64,000 nt of DNA from Dryas octopetala (lineage: Eukaryota; Streptophyta; Magnoliopsida; Rosales; Rosaceae). The notes beneath the pieces were generated by a model, which searched no databases, had not been told where the DNA came from, and saw nothing but the letters and a program-made list of their open reading frames with translations. The DNA is taken from positions 15,269,614-15,333,613 of the forward strand of contig OY992836.1 in the NCBI GenBank assembly GCA_963921425.1, written 5' to 3'. Positions 36,941 through 47,918 of this stretch are shown in pieces. The stretch's first letter is position 1. Each line of letters starts with the position of its first letter. A program made the position numbers and the translations under genes.

Positions 36941-38210
36941 TGTTGTGAATCATGGATATTGAACTATTGATGGAAAAAAGAGATTCGTACTGTTTGCCAC
37001 TCGCTGCTGCTACTATACTTTATATCTTGTGTGGCTCATTGTTTGTGGATAAACCCACACCGATCCAACAGCCAATCAGGGATGGACACGTGGTTGGTCA
37101 GACCCAACTTCAGTGTTTGACTTCTCAGTGGTTAGACTTTGACCTCCACGTCATCACTGCTCGGCACTTCCTCCGCCAGCTCAGATCGGGTCTCCATGCC
37201 GAGTCCTCCATGCCCGGTCTGAGCCGAACCGATGATCTTCCAAAGGGATTGAGTGTTCATCTTTCCACGGTCATCCCGGTTCGGCTCGGCTCGGCGCAGA
37301 AGGAACCTCATTTCGAGTTATAGCGTCAGCCAGTTATGACTCGGAAGGACCCCTATCTGCTGGATCGGTTCGGTCTGGAGTCCCGTGTCCGATCCGATCA
37401 CACATGGGCTTCATGTATACACATGAGAACATGTGTTCGGGTCGGCTCGGCTCTCCGCCGCCATTCCAAGGAAGATCACGTTGGGATGAACCGCCACACT
37501 TAAATGCACCTGACAAAGGTCTTCTGACAAAAGAGACAATCCAGCCTACATTCATGACTACTGAGGCAGTTCACCTGGATCTTCCATACTTGCATTCAAT
37601 GCAGCATTGAATGCAAAGGAGGTGGGTAGCTGTGCATGCCACTGTTCACGACCGAACGCGTGGACCTTTCTCAACCAGCCAACCACATGCAGGTAACTTA
37701 CTCATCACAATCTCCTTTGCCTATATATACCAACTTGTATGTGCAAAATGATCTATCAATCTCTCACCAGACAAACACTTACAAAAAAGCCTTCACTCAC
37801 CCAAGAGCATACCCAACTTGCTGAGAATAAACCCAGAACATTTGCCTTGTTCTTCCTATTCTCCCAAGTTCATCCTTTGTTCTTCCTCACCTACCATCAA
37901 ACACACATCACTGACTTCATCATCGGAGCGTGTTTGGCTGGTACCACACCGGTCCATCTCCTTTGATCTTGTTTTCTCTTACAGGAAGATCTCACATCAT
38001 CATCCAGCAAGACTTCGGATCAGCCAGGTCACCATCTCTAAGTTGTTGCATCTCTCTTACGGAAATTTGCATCAACACTCATCACTCACGATCAGTACTC
38101 ACTTATGCATGCCCTTCTCGCTTATCCATTATCTATACGAATTAAGTCGACTACCACATGCACCTCCTCAACACAAAGTAATTTGGGCAGAAACCCCAAA
38201 TATTTTAACA
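36941..38210 (+). mobile_element. LTR-like fossil block, possibly a solo LTR
   Basis: About 1.27 kb, sharply GC-richer than its surroundings. It starts TGTTGTGAAT and ends ATATTTTAACA, as LTR ends do. A TATA-like CTATATATAC at 37721 is followed by a pyrimidine- and CAA-rich leader-like stretch. A perfect palindrome TTGCATTCAATGC lies at about 37589. No gag or pol sequence adjoins it, and I found no matching 5-bp target duplication. Family (Gypsy or Copia) is undetermined. It looks like a non-coding, old remnant. Confidence 0.42.
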
Positions 38211-38559
38211 AGGGCCCAAAGCGCACCGCAGAGAACATAATATTAGCCTTGCACTACTAAATACTAAGCTACAAATTTGTGGTAGAGTGGACCAACCCAA
38301 AAACAACAAGAAAGAACAATGAAAAAAAAAACAAGAAAGAATTGAAGCAAAAAAAAAAATCATATGTAAGTCAGGGGATATCTGAACGTACTCAAGAGTG
38401 TAAAAACGTACATCAATTAATTTTTCAAGTGTAACAACATCAAAGTAATCCAAGTAATGCAGCTAATTAACGAAATAGTAGGAATATATATGGTGATTCA
38501 CTATTATTTCCAATGGTTTCTTACCAAATCGAGAGGAACATGAAATGGCTTCTATTTTG
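38211..38559. other. Spacer before the tandem array
   Basis: AT-rich sequence with A-runs. No gene was recognised. Confidence 0.5.
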
Positions 38560-41500
38560 GTCCTAGCTCGTTCCTTAAAGTCCCCAAAGTTGTTCTTTGA
38601 AAATTTCAGTTTGTAGCTCGAGACATTTTAATTGTTTATCCCCTTGATGCATTTCAAATTATACCTAGTGACATTCAAAGTTATGTCTTGACACTTCCAA
38701 AGTCATACCTCAGAGTTTCTCAAATTGTTCCTTATGGCATCTCAAATCGTTCCTTAGGGCATCCCAAGTCGTTTATTGAAAATTTCAGTTCGTAACTCGA
38801 GGGATTTTAAATGCTTATACCCTTGGTTCATTTCAAATTGTACCCAGTAACATTTCAAGTCAAGTTTTGACGATTCCAAAGTCAAACCATAGAGTTTCTA
38901 AAGTCGTTTATTATGACATCTCTAGTCGATTCTTAGGGCATCTCAAGTTCGTTAAAAATTTCACTTCGTAACTCGAGGGATTTTAAATGCTTATACCCAT
39001 AATGCATTTCAAATTGTACCTAATGACATTCCAAGTAATGTTTTGTCAGTTCCAAAGTCATACCCTAGAGTTTCTCAAGTTGTTCCTTAAGGCATCTCCA
39101 GTCGTTCCTTAGGGCATCCCAAGTCGTTCATTGAAAATTTCAGTTTGTAACTCGAGGGATTTCAAATGTTTATACCCTTAGTGCATTTCAAATTGTACGT
39201 AATGACATTCCAAGTCATGTTTTGACGTTTCCCTAGTCATACCCTAGAGTTTCTTAAGTCGTTCTTTAGGGTATCTGAAGTTGTTCTTTAAGGTATCTCA
39301 AGTCGTTCTATGAGAATTTCAGTTCGTAACTCGAGAGATTTTAAATGTTTATACCCATGGTATATTTCAAATTGTACCTAGTGACATTCCAAGTCATGTT
39401 TTGAAGGTTCCCAAGTCATACCGTAGAGTTTCTGAAGTCGTTCCTTAAAGCATCTGAAGTCGTTTCTTAGGGCATCCCAAGTCGTTCCTTAAAGCATCTG
39501 AAGTCGTTTCTTAGGGCATCCCAAGTCGTTCATTAAGAATTTCAGTTCGTAACTCAAGGGATTTTAAATGTATATACCCTTGATGCATTTCAAATTGTAC
39601 CTAATGACATTTCAAGTCATGTTTTAACCGTTCCCTAGTCGTTCCTTAGGGTATTCTAAGTCGTTCCTTAGAGTATTCTAAGTCGTTTCTTGAGAATATT
39701 AGTTTGTAACTCGAGAGATTTTAAATGTTTATATCATAGGTGCATTTCAAATTGTACCTAATGACATTTCAAGTTATGTTTTGATGGTTCCCAAGTCATA
39801 TCTTAGAGTTTCTCAAGTCGTTCCTTAAGGCATCTCAAGTCGTTCCTTGAGAATTTCAGTTCGTAACTCGAGAGATTTTAAGTATATATACCCTTGGTGC
39901 ATTTCAAATTGTACCTAGTGACATTTTAAGTCATGTTTTGACAGTTCCCTAGTCATACCCTAGAGTTTCTCAAGTCGTTTCTTAGGGAATCTTAAGTCAT
40001 TCCTTAAGGTATCCCAAGTCGTTCCTTGAGAATTTCAGTTCGTAACTCAAAGGATTTTAAATGTTTATACTCTAAGTGCATTTCAAATTGTACCTAATGA
40101 CATTGTAAGTCATGTTTTGACGGTTTCCAAGTCATACCCTAGAGTTTCTCAAGTCATTCCTTAGGGCATCTGAAGTCGTTCCTTAGGGTATCTCAAGTCG
40201 TTCCATAAGAATATTAGTTCGTAACTTGAGGATTTTAAATGTTTATACTCTAGGTGCATTTCAAATTGTACTTAATGACATTTCAAGTCATGTTTTGATG
40301 GTTCCCAAGTCATACCTTAGAGTTTCTCAAGTCGTTTATTAAGGCATCTCAAGTCGTTCCTTAAGAATTTCAGTTCGTAACTCGATGGATTTTAAATTTA
40401 ATACCCTTGTTGCATTTCAAATTGTACCTACTAACATTCCAAGTCATATTTTGACAATTCTCAAATCATACCCTAGAGTTTCTAAAGTCGTTCCTTACAG
40501 CATCTGAAGTCATTTCTTAGGGCATCTCAAATCATTTCTTGAGAATTTCAGTTCGTAATTCAAGAATTTTAAATGTTTATACACTAAGTGCATTTCAAAT
40601 TGTATATAGTGACATTCAAATTAATTTTTTGATAGTTCCCGAGTCATACCTAGAGTTTCTCAAGTTGTTTCTTAGGGCATCTTCAGTCGTTCCTTAGGGC
40701 ATCCTAAGTCGTTCGTTGAAAATTCCAGTTCGTAACTCGAAGGATTTTAAATGTTTATACCCTTGGTGCATTTCAAATTGTACCAAGTGAAATTCAAAGT
40801 CATGTTTTGACGGTTTCCAAGTCATACCCTAGAGTTTCTCAACTCGTCCCTTAGGGCATCTGAAGTCGTTCCTTAAAGTATCTCAAGTCGTTCTTTAAGA
40901 ATTTCAGTTCGTAACTTGAGAGATTTAAAATGTATATACCCTTGGTGCATTTCAAATTGTACGTAGTAACATTCCAAGTCATGTTTTGACAGTCATACCC
41001 TAAAGTTTCTGAAGTCGTTCCTTGGGAAATCTGAAGTCGTTCCTTTGGACATCCTAAGTCGTTCGTTGAGAATTTAAGTTCGTAACTCGAGGGAATGTAA
41101 ATGTTTATACCCTAGGTGCATTTCAAATTGTACTGAGTGACATACTAAGTTATGTCTTGACGTTTCCAAAGTCACACTCTAAAGTTTCTCAAGTCGTTCC
41201 TTAGGGCATTTCAAATCATTCGTTGAAAATTTCAGTTTGTAACTCGAGGGATTTTAAATGTTTATACCCTAGGTACATTTCAAATTGTACTGAGTGACAT
41301 CCTAAGTCATGTCTTGACGCTTCCAAAGTCACACTTTAGAGTTTCTCAAGTCGTTTCTTAGGGCATCTTAAATTGTTCGTTGAAAATGTCAGTTCGTAAG
41401 TCGAGGAATTTTAAATGTTTATACCCTAGGTGTATTTCAAATTGTACTGAGTGATATCCTAAGTCATGTCTTGACGCTTCCAGTGTCATACCTTAGAGTT

Positions 41501-43110
41501 TCTCAAGTCGTTCCTTAGAGCATCTCTAGTCATTCCTTAAGTCATCCCAAATTGTTTGTTGAAAATTTCAATTTGTAACTCGAGGTATTTAACATGTTTA
41601 TACATTTGGTGCATTTCTAATTGTACTGAGTGACATCTCAAATCATGTTTTGACGCTTCCAAAGTCATACCTTAGAGTTTCTTAAGTCGTTCTTTAGGAC
41701 ATCTTAAATCGTTCGTTGAAAATTTCAGTTCGTAACTCGAAGGATTTTTAATATTTATACCCTTAATGCATATCAAATTGGACCTAGTGATATCCCAAGT
41801 CATATCTTGATGCTTCCAAAGTCATATCTTAGAGTTTCTCACGTCGTTCCTTAGGGCATCTCCAGTCGTTTCTTAGGGTATCCCAAGTTATTTGTTGAAA
41901 ATATCAGTTCGAGAGATTTTAAATGTTTATATTCATTGTGCATTTCAAATTGTACCTAGTGACATTCGAAGTCATGTCTTGACGCTTCCAAAGTCATATC
42001 TCAAAGTTTCTCAAGTCGTTCCTTAGGGCATCTCCAGTCGTTACTTAGGGCATCCTAAGTCTTTCGTTGAAAATTCTTATTCGTAACTAAAGAGATTTTA
42101 AATATTTATACTCTTGGTGCATTTCAAATTGTACCTAGTGACATCCCAAGTCATGTCTTGACGCTTCCAAAGTTATACCTTAGAGTTTCTCAAGTCGTTC
42201 TTTAGGGCATCTACGTACAATCGTTGCTTGGAGCATCCCAAGTCGTTCGTTGAAAATTTTTGTTCGTAACTCGAGAGATTTTAAATTTTTATACCGTTAA
42301 TGCATTTCAAATTGTACCTAGTGATATTCAAAGTTATATTTCGACGATTTTTAAATCATACCCTAGATTTTCTCAAGTCGTGTTTTTATGCATTTCATGT
42401 CGTCCTTAGGGTATCACAAGTCGTTTTTTGAAAATTTTTGTTCGTAAATCGAGAAATTTTTAATGTTTATATCATTGGTGCATTTCAAATTGTATCTAGT
42501 GACATCCGAAATCATGTTTTGATGTTTCCAAAGTCATACCTTAAAGTTTAAGTTTCTCAAATCGTTCTTTTGGACATCACTAATCGTTTCTTATGGTATC
42601 CTAAGTCGTTCGTTGAAAATTTTAATTCGTATCTCCAGGTATTTTAAATGTTTCTACTCTTAGTGTATTTCAAATTGTTCCTAATGATATTTTGACGCTT
42701 CCCAAGTCATACCCTAAAGATAAGTCACGCTTTTGGGCATCTCATGTCATTCCTTAGAGCATTCCAAGTCGTACCTTAAGAATTTATGTTCATATCTCGT
42801 GGTATTTTAAATACTTATTCTTTTGGTGCACTTCAATTTGTACCTAATGACATTTTAAGTCATGTTTTTACGCTTCACAAGTCATACCCTAGAATTTTTC
42901 ATGTCGTGCGTTTAGGCATCTCAAATTGTACTTTACGATATCCTAAGTCATTTCTTGAGAATCTCAATTCATAACTCGAGGTATTTTAAATATTTATACC
43001 ATTGGTGCATTTCAAATTGTACTTAGTGATATCCAAGCAATGTTTTGACACTTCCTAAATCATACCCTATAGTTTCTTAAATCATGTTTTTAGGCATCTC
43101 AAGTTATAAT
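38560..43110 (+). repeat. Satellite-like tandem array, 26 units, mean 174 bp
   Basis: The landmark GCATTTCAAATTGTACCTA (with small variants) recurs 26 times between about 38649 and 43007, all in one orientation. Intervals are near 180 or near 157 bp, with one of about 221. Each unit also carries TTCGTAACTCGAGGGATTTT, AAGTCATGTTTTGACG, AAGTCATACCCTAGAG and one to several copies of AAGTCGTTCCTTAGGGCATC. These last blocks are related 21-23-bp subrepeats beginning AAGTC. Units at both edges are more diverged. There is no open frame of note, and no transposon ends were identified. Confidence 0.95.
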
Positions 43111-44316
43111 GAATTATGAAATATGTTCCACGCAATATCAAAAGCATCTTCTCGAGAGCATGGTCGGATGAACTTGTTTGGGCCCTTCCCCGGATGAAGA
43201 ATTACCGATCAAGTCTACCACTCGTTTGCAGACTCACGACCTAGAGATCCACCCCTGTGCTGAGCTTCTGCGAAAACTTGGTAAATTTAACATAATTACA
43301 AGGTTAAGATTTTTGGTTGGCTTCTTATTCCTAGTATATACTTCAAACAAATGACTGAGTTTTTAGATTGAACATTTGTTACTTGCTCAAGTTTAGGATT
43401 TCACAATTCAGCATATCTTTAGCGAAGCAAATGAAGTAGCTTGTTGGTTAGTAAGGAGTGGTCATTCTCGACATGGATCGCATGTTTAGCGTACCTCATT
43501 TCCTTCACCTCTGATTCAGTTAAAATGTGCAGAATTTTAACTGTACATAATATTACAAATGTTTCAATCTGAGAGATGCTCTACTCTTCTTCATCGACGA
43601 CACTTAAAATTTATTCATTAATGATCATTCAATATCTATAATGCAGTATTGTCATAATCATATAATTATATTTCAAAAATTTCCATTTTTTTAAGGTTTC
43701 AAAATATTACTAAACAAAATTTTGTTAAAAATTTCAATTGTTTTAATTTAAATTTCCAACAAAATCAAAAATTCTTTCAAAATTAAAAATTTTCATATTT
43801 TTGAAACATCAAAATCCAAAATTTAATTCTTTGGTCATAACATTTTGATCCTAATTCAACAATTTACAAGTGTACAACACCACTTTTGATTCAATACTAC
43901 CAAACAGAGAACAAAAAGGAGACCAAATAAAAGAGGAAATGAAAGAAGAGTGGATGAGGAATGCATGAACCTTTGGTGGGGGAGCAAATTGCATCTCCTT
44001 AGCTTGATATTATTACCATATAAAACCTCATTTGAGATGATTACATTTTGTTTAAATCTGGTTATTGCTTGTAATGTCAAGGGGTTTGATGGTTTAAAAA
44101 GACTGGAAGTGAACACAGCATTAGTAAAAGTCAGTTCCATCATATGATCAAATACCCGCCATGTCCAACCATCTGCATACACACACTAGTACTCATAAAC
44201 TACACATTTCATATTTACAAACTGAAACAGAGCACCTAACACTACTACCACACAACACAACCCAACCCTCTTCAACTTATTAGTATTATAACTATCTATA
44301 CAATTTCTCACGTACT
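43111..44316. other. Spacer and 3' flank of the H1 gene
   Basis: A GC-richer fragment at 43150-43290 of unknown origin is followed by an AT-rich stretch of AAATTTC-type words. Its end (about 43825-43840, TTTAATTCTTTGGTC) resembles the end of the hAT-like element at 25068. The segment 43843-43950 is repeated upstream of the H1 gene. The 3' UTR of the minus-strand H1 gene should occupy the part next to 44317. Confidence 0.5.
43843..43950 (+). repeat. Direct repeat flanking the H1 gene, copy 1
   Basis: Shares TTGATCCTAATTC, GTACAAC(A/G)CCAC, TTTGATTCA and CCAAACAGA(G/A)AACAAAAA with 45763-45875, in the same order and orientation. Confidence 0.8.
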
Positions 44317-45015
44317 TCACGCAACAGCAGCCTTCTTGGATTTCTTAGCAGCAGGGCTCTTGATGGACTTGGGCTGCTTGGGCTTCTTAGCAGGGGTCGA
44401 TTTCTTGTTCTTCTTAGCAGCAGGCTTCCTGGGGGCTTTTGTAGGAGCAGACGCCGTCGTTTTGATTTGTTTGGGCTTCGAAACTTTGGCCTTGGTTGTG
44501 CTCTTCTCCTTCTTGCCTGCCTCAGAGAGCTTGTAGGAGGCCTTGATCTTGATCAGCTTGCCTCTCGACGCAGAGTTCTTGAGTTGCAGAGCCAGAGTCT
44601 TCCTAAAGTTGGCTGGAAGCACAGCCTTGTGCTTCTCCTCCATGTACTTGGCTATGGCGTACGGACTCGACCCACTCTTCTCGTTCAGAGCCAACAGTGC
44701 CTCCTTTATCATCTGCACCAGAAACCCACAAAAATTCACAATCAGGAAAATCCCAGAAGACAAACCTGAAGAAGAAGAAGAAGAAGAAGAACCATCCACA
44801 ACCACAAAACCCAAATTCAATATTTCAAGTACCTGAAAATAAGGAGGATGAGAAGCGGTTTTGGGCTGCGTGGGTTTCTTCTCCTTCGGCGCTCTGGGCT
44901 TTTTCTCCCTAACGGGCTTCTCGGCCTTCTTCGGCTCTTCCTGGACCTCAGTCGCTGGAGCCTCCGCCGGTGGGGCCTCCACGGCCGGAGCTTCAACTTG
45001 CTCGGTGGTTGACAT
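44317..45015 (-). CDS. HIS1-3: Linker histone H1, H1.3-type
   Basis: Chromatin protein that binds linker DNA at the nucleosome dyad. Two exons, 45015-44833 and 44712-44317, code for 192 residues. An acidic/Pro-Ala N-terminal tail (1-55) is followed by the globular winged-helix domain (about 56-125), starting HPPYFQMIKEAL and containing SSPYAIAKYMEEKHK and FRKTLALQLKNS. A Lys/Ala/Pro-rich tail ends QPKSIKSPAAKKSKKAAVA. The HPPYFQMIKEAL start and the QPKSIKS tail resemble Arabidopsis H1.3 (drought/ABA-responsive), and the short tail fits that class. The intron (44713-44832) lies inside the globular domain and contains a GAA microsatellite. Its neighbour is a VND-type NAC gene, as remembered for At2g18050/At2g18060. 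Confidence 0.93.
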   Translation of the reverse strand: MSTTEQVEAPAVEAPPAEAPATEVQEEPKKAEKPVREKKPRAPKEKKPTQPKTASHPPYFQVLEILNLGFVVVDGSSSSSSSSGLSSGIFLIVNFCGFLVQMIKEALLALNEKSGSSPYAIAKYMEEKHKAVLPANFRKTLALQLKNSASRGKLIKIKASYKLSEAGKKEKSTTKAKVSKPKQIKTTASAPTKAPRKPAAKKNKKSTPAKKPKQPKSIKSPAAKKSKKAAVA

Positions 45016-45104
45016 CGCGAATCAGACAGAGACACAGAGTAACGGGAACGATTTTCTGAGAAAGAAAAATTAACCGACTGACGCCCTTGAAACTGGACAT
45101 CTCG

Positions 45105-45112
45105 GTATTTAT
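45105..45112 (-). promoter_or_regulatory. TATA box of the H1 gene
   Basis: TATAAATA on the minus strand, about 90 bp upstream of the ATG. The spacing leaves room for a short 5' UTR. Confidence 0.6.
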
Positions 45113-45762
45113 ATGGAGGGAGTGATCCGTGGCTAAGCAATTCTGGGTTCTGATTGGTTGTTTGGTGTCTCGAGGATTGCCAGGTTTTGCATGGAAGATC
45201 TGGAATGTACACGTGGAATCTAGCGTGGCTTTGGTTTTGTTCTCGAAGAGTCTGATGGTAGTGGGAAGAGTTTCTGTGTGTGAGTGTGTTTTTCTTGTTA
45301 TTCTTTGAAGCTGATTTTCTTTGGGTTTAATTTTGTGTTTTAAGGGAGATTTTGAGGTGAATGCAGAAAAGAGTGTAGGGATTACAATGTGGGTTGAAGG
45401 AACAAAAATGGTTCACATTAAAGGGTGATATTATGGCAGGGAACAGTAACAGTGGTTTCTTCATAGGGGAAGAAAGAAAAACATGTTCTTGTTAGTTTGA
45501 TCATTTTGGTTTTTTGTAATTAAATAGAAAAGGGAGAAAGGAGCAATTTTAGTAATGTTCCATTTGTTTCCATTCAATTCAAATATATTACTATTTACTA
45601 CTATGTATTTAGTTGATGGTAATTTAAAGAGGAGAAAGTGGGCTAACTATAACAAACAAACAAAAAAATTTATTTTTGATATCCCATTTTACAATTACAA
45701 CTACAGAGTTATGCCAAATTGAATGAGAAGATTACAAGAAATAGGCCCTTTATAATATTCTG

Positions 45763-45875
45763 ATCATTCTGATCCTAATTCGACATGCACAACTCCTCTG
45801 TACAACGCCACATTTGATTCAGGACTGCCAAACAGAAAACAAAAAAAGGAGACGGAATGGAAGAGGAAGAAGAAA
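45763..45875 (+). repeat. Direct repeat flanking the H1 gene, copy 2
   Basis: Homologous to 43843-43950, which lies just past the 3' end of the H1 gene, while this copy lies upstream. It may be the 3' remnant of a former tandem H1 duplicate (inference). Confidence 0.8.
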
Positions 45876-46133
45876 AGGTGCCATGTAGCAGCCATGCATG
45901 TTCCCTGCAGCAGAAACTACTCAGAACTACACAAACTTATGCTAAAAAATTTCAACAAGGTCTTCTGGATTATGCTCAAAATTTAGCTACAGCAATCCAC
46001 AACAAAGTCTACAATTAGCTATGGAAGTCATAAACCATTGAGAGGAAGAGATTCCTACCTCTTAAAAGGATCTAAATCAAAGGATGCATCTTCCAACAAG
46101 AGGCAGTGGTCTACCCTATAAGTCCTATGTCCA

Positions 46134-46257
46134 TTACTTCGGTTGAGCATCAACAGATTTTTCGAAAGGATGAACATTAACAAGTCGACCACTTCGTTTG
46201 TAACCATGAGTAGCCCCAAGGCCATCAATCACAATGGTCATAAAATCTAAACCCCAA
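46134..46257 (-). other. Candidate orphan terminal exon
   Basis: Reading on the minus strand, an acceptor-like CTTTTCAG precedes a frame coding WGLDFMTIVIDGLGATHGYK and then about 20 more residues to VDAQPK and a TAA stop. The first in-frame ATG is at 46241. The composition looks protein-like, but I do not recognise the family. No partner exons were found between here and 47919. It could be an alternative 3' exon of the upstream hnRNP-like gene, a pseudogene remnant or chance. Confidence 0.3.
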
Positions 46258-46605
46258 CTGAAAAGTATTGTGATCGTCAAAATCAATTACAGCCCAAGCT
46301 ACCCAATTGACAAAATGCAGATAATGTGCCTCCAATTAAAGAAACCAACATAGCACATTCAGGATCTTGTTCTCAATTTTCAGTACAATCATAAATGGCA
46401 AGCATTTGTCAAATCAATCACAATGGACATAAGATCTAAAGCCCTAAAGATGAAGACCATAAAGAACATCAAAACCAATTACAGCCCGAGCTACTACCCT
46501 ACTGAAGAATTGCAGACAATGGACCATCAATTAACATCCCAAAATAGCACATTCAGGATCCTGTCCTCAATTTTCAGAAAATTCCCGAATTGCCAGCATT
46601 TGCCA
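46229..46605 (+). repeat. Direct tandem duplication, about 190-bp unit
   Basis: Unit 1 (46229 to about 46406) and unit 2 (about 46417-46605) both start AATCACAATGG(T/A)CATAA. They share CAATTACAGCCC(A/G)AGCTAC, ATAGCACATTCAGGATC and GCCAGCATTTG-like ends. Unit 1 overlaps the start of the candidate orphan exon. Confidence 0.85.
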
Positions 46606-47815
46606 AAATAGATGCTTAGAATTAGGAAATTCAATCAGTGAAAGTCCAATAGACATAATTTTTGTCTACACAATACTCACACCAATATCTTGATGACAAT
46701 CATAAAGTCAATTATTGGACCTTAAAAACCACTCACCCAGCAACTAGTTCTCACCTGATAAACAATCAACTCTGATCTCAACCACGTGAATTGGTGGCGC
46801 ATGAAAAATACTAAAGGGATCTCCCACAAAAATTTATATATAAAATTGAATATAAATGGATAATGGACACCATATGGCATATTTGACCTGATCAATCACT
46901 TAAGTTATGGTCCTCACAGAAAGGCATCAAAACAGAATTTTTTTTGAAATATTTTTATTCCAAATGGCATCAGCACCCTTCGCTCAGGTAAATGAACAGA
47001 AATCCTAAATGGCCTCTGGCAGAACAGTTTCATGAAACATGGCAACTTATGAACCACTATATCCATGCCAAATACAGCAGGAGAATCCAAGCTACATTTC
47101 AATATAAAATAAGACCACATAACATCAGATGGCACACCCCCGCCTCATTTACCCACAGACAAAAAGAGAATGTCACATAGGAGTGTACCCTATTAACAAA
47201 ATCTTCTGAGAATATAATGTGCAAGTTTCTCATTAATATCAAAGTAAGACAACTCCAGACCGCATGCAAATTTTGTCTCTTCAAAACAAACCTTCATGTT
47301 AATCTCCACAAGAGCTCTTATATGCACATTTAATATTAACTCCTACATCTCCATGAAAATGTAAAAACCCTAAAAGGCAAAACCTTTTACTTCCAATAAG
47401 TCACCAAGCTTGACTCCTTTAAACCACAAAATTAACACTGATCAACAAACATTGGCCCATGTCATTATTTATAGATAGGGCGGGAACAAATATCTTAACT
47501 TAGAACAGCCATAATAGAGTTCATCAAGCTGTCCAATGCCTAGGGTATAAGGGATAGATCTCTTCACACCTCCACCATACAAATAATTACTAGTTTCTAA
47601 GTCAAGGCCCTTGAGAGACTACCTAAACTACAAACATCAAAACTTGAAAATCCTATCCAAAATAAACTAAATAGACAAACTAACAAGCAAAGAAGACAAA
47701 TAGAAAAGGAGGAAATCAGGATGAAGACAGAGAGGAAAAACAAATATGCAACTTCTTTCTAACAGCAAGCCACTTGCCCATCTTTGATACAGTGCACCTG
47801 CATATCCATGTCCGC
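46606..47815. other. 3' region of the hnRNP-like gene
   Basis: Moderately AT-rich sequence downstream of the hnRNP stop on the minus strand. A spliced 3'-UTR exon may begin at 47815 and run left. No coding frame was recognised. Confidence 0.4.
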
Positions 47816-47904
47816 CTGATCACAATTAAATAAGAACCATAAGAACATTAATGTAAGGAACTCACAATCAAATATTAGAGCTTAATGCAAAACATTTGTA
47901 TTAC
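47816..47904 (-). other. Probable 3'-UTR intron of the hnRNP-like gene
   Basis: Fourteen bases after the TAG stop comes TTTTTG/GTAATACA, and 89 bp on comes TTGTGATCAG/GCGGACATGG. Both read as splice sites on the minus strand. The junction is too close to the stop to trigger the usual decay rule. Confidence 0.4.
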
Positions 47905-47918
47905 CAAAAAGTTCGAGT

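Noticed and set aside
36952-38240. Several 60-140-codon frames in the GC-rich block
   Set aside because: They overlap on both strands, match no family I know, and lie in a sequence better read as an LTR-like remnant.
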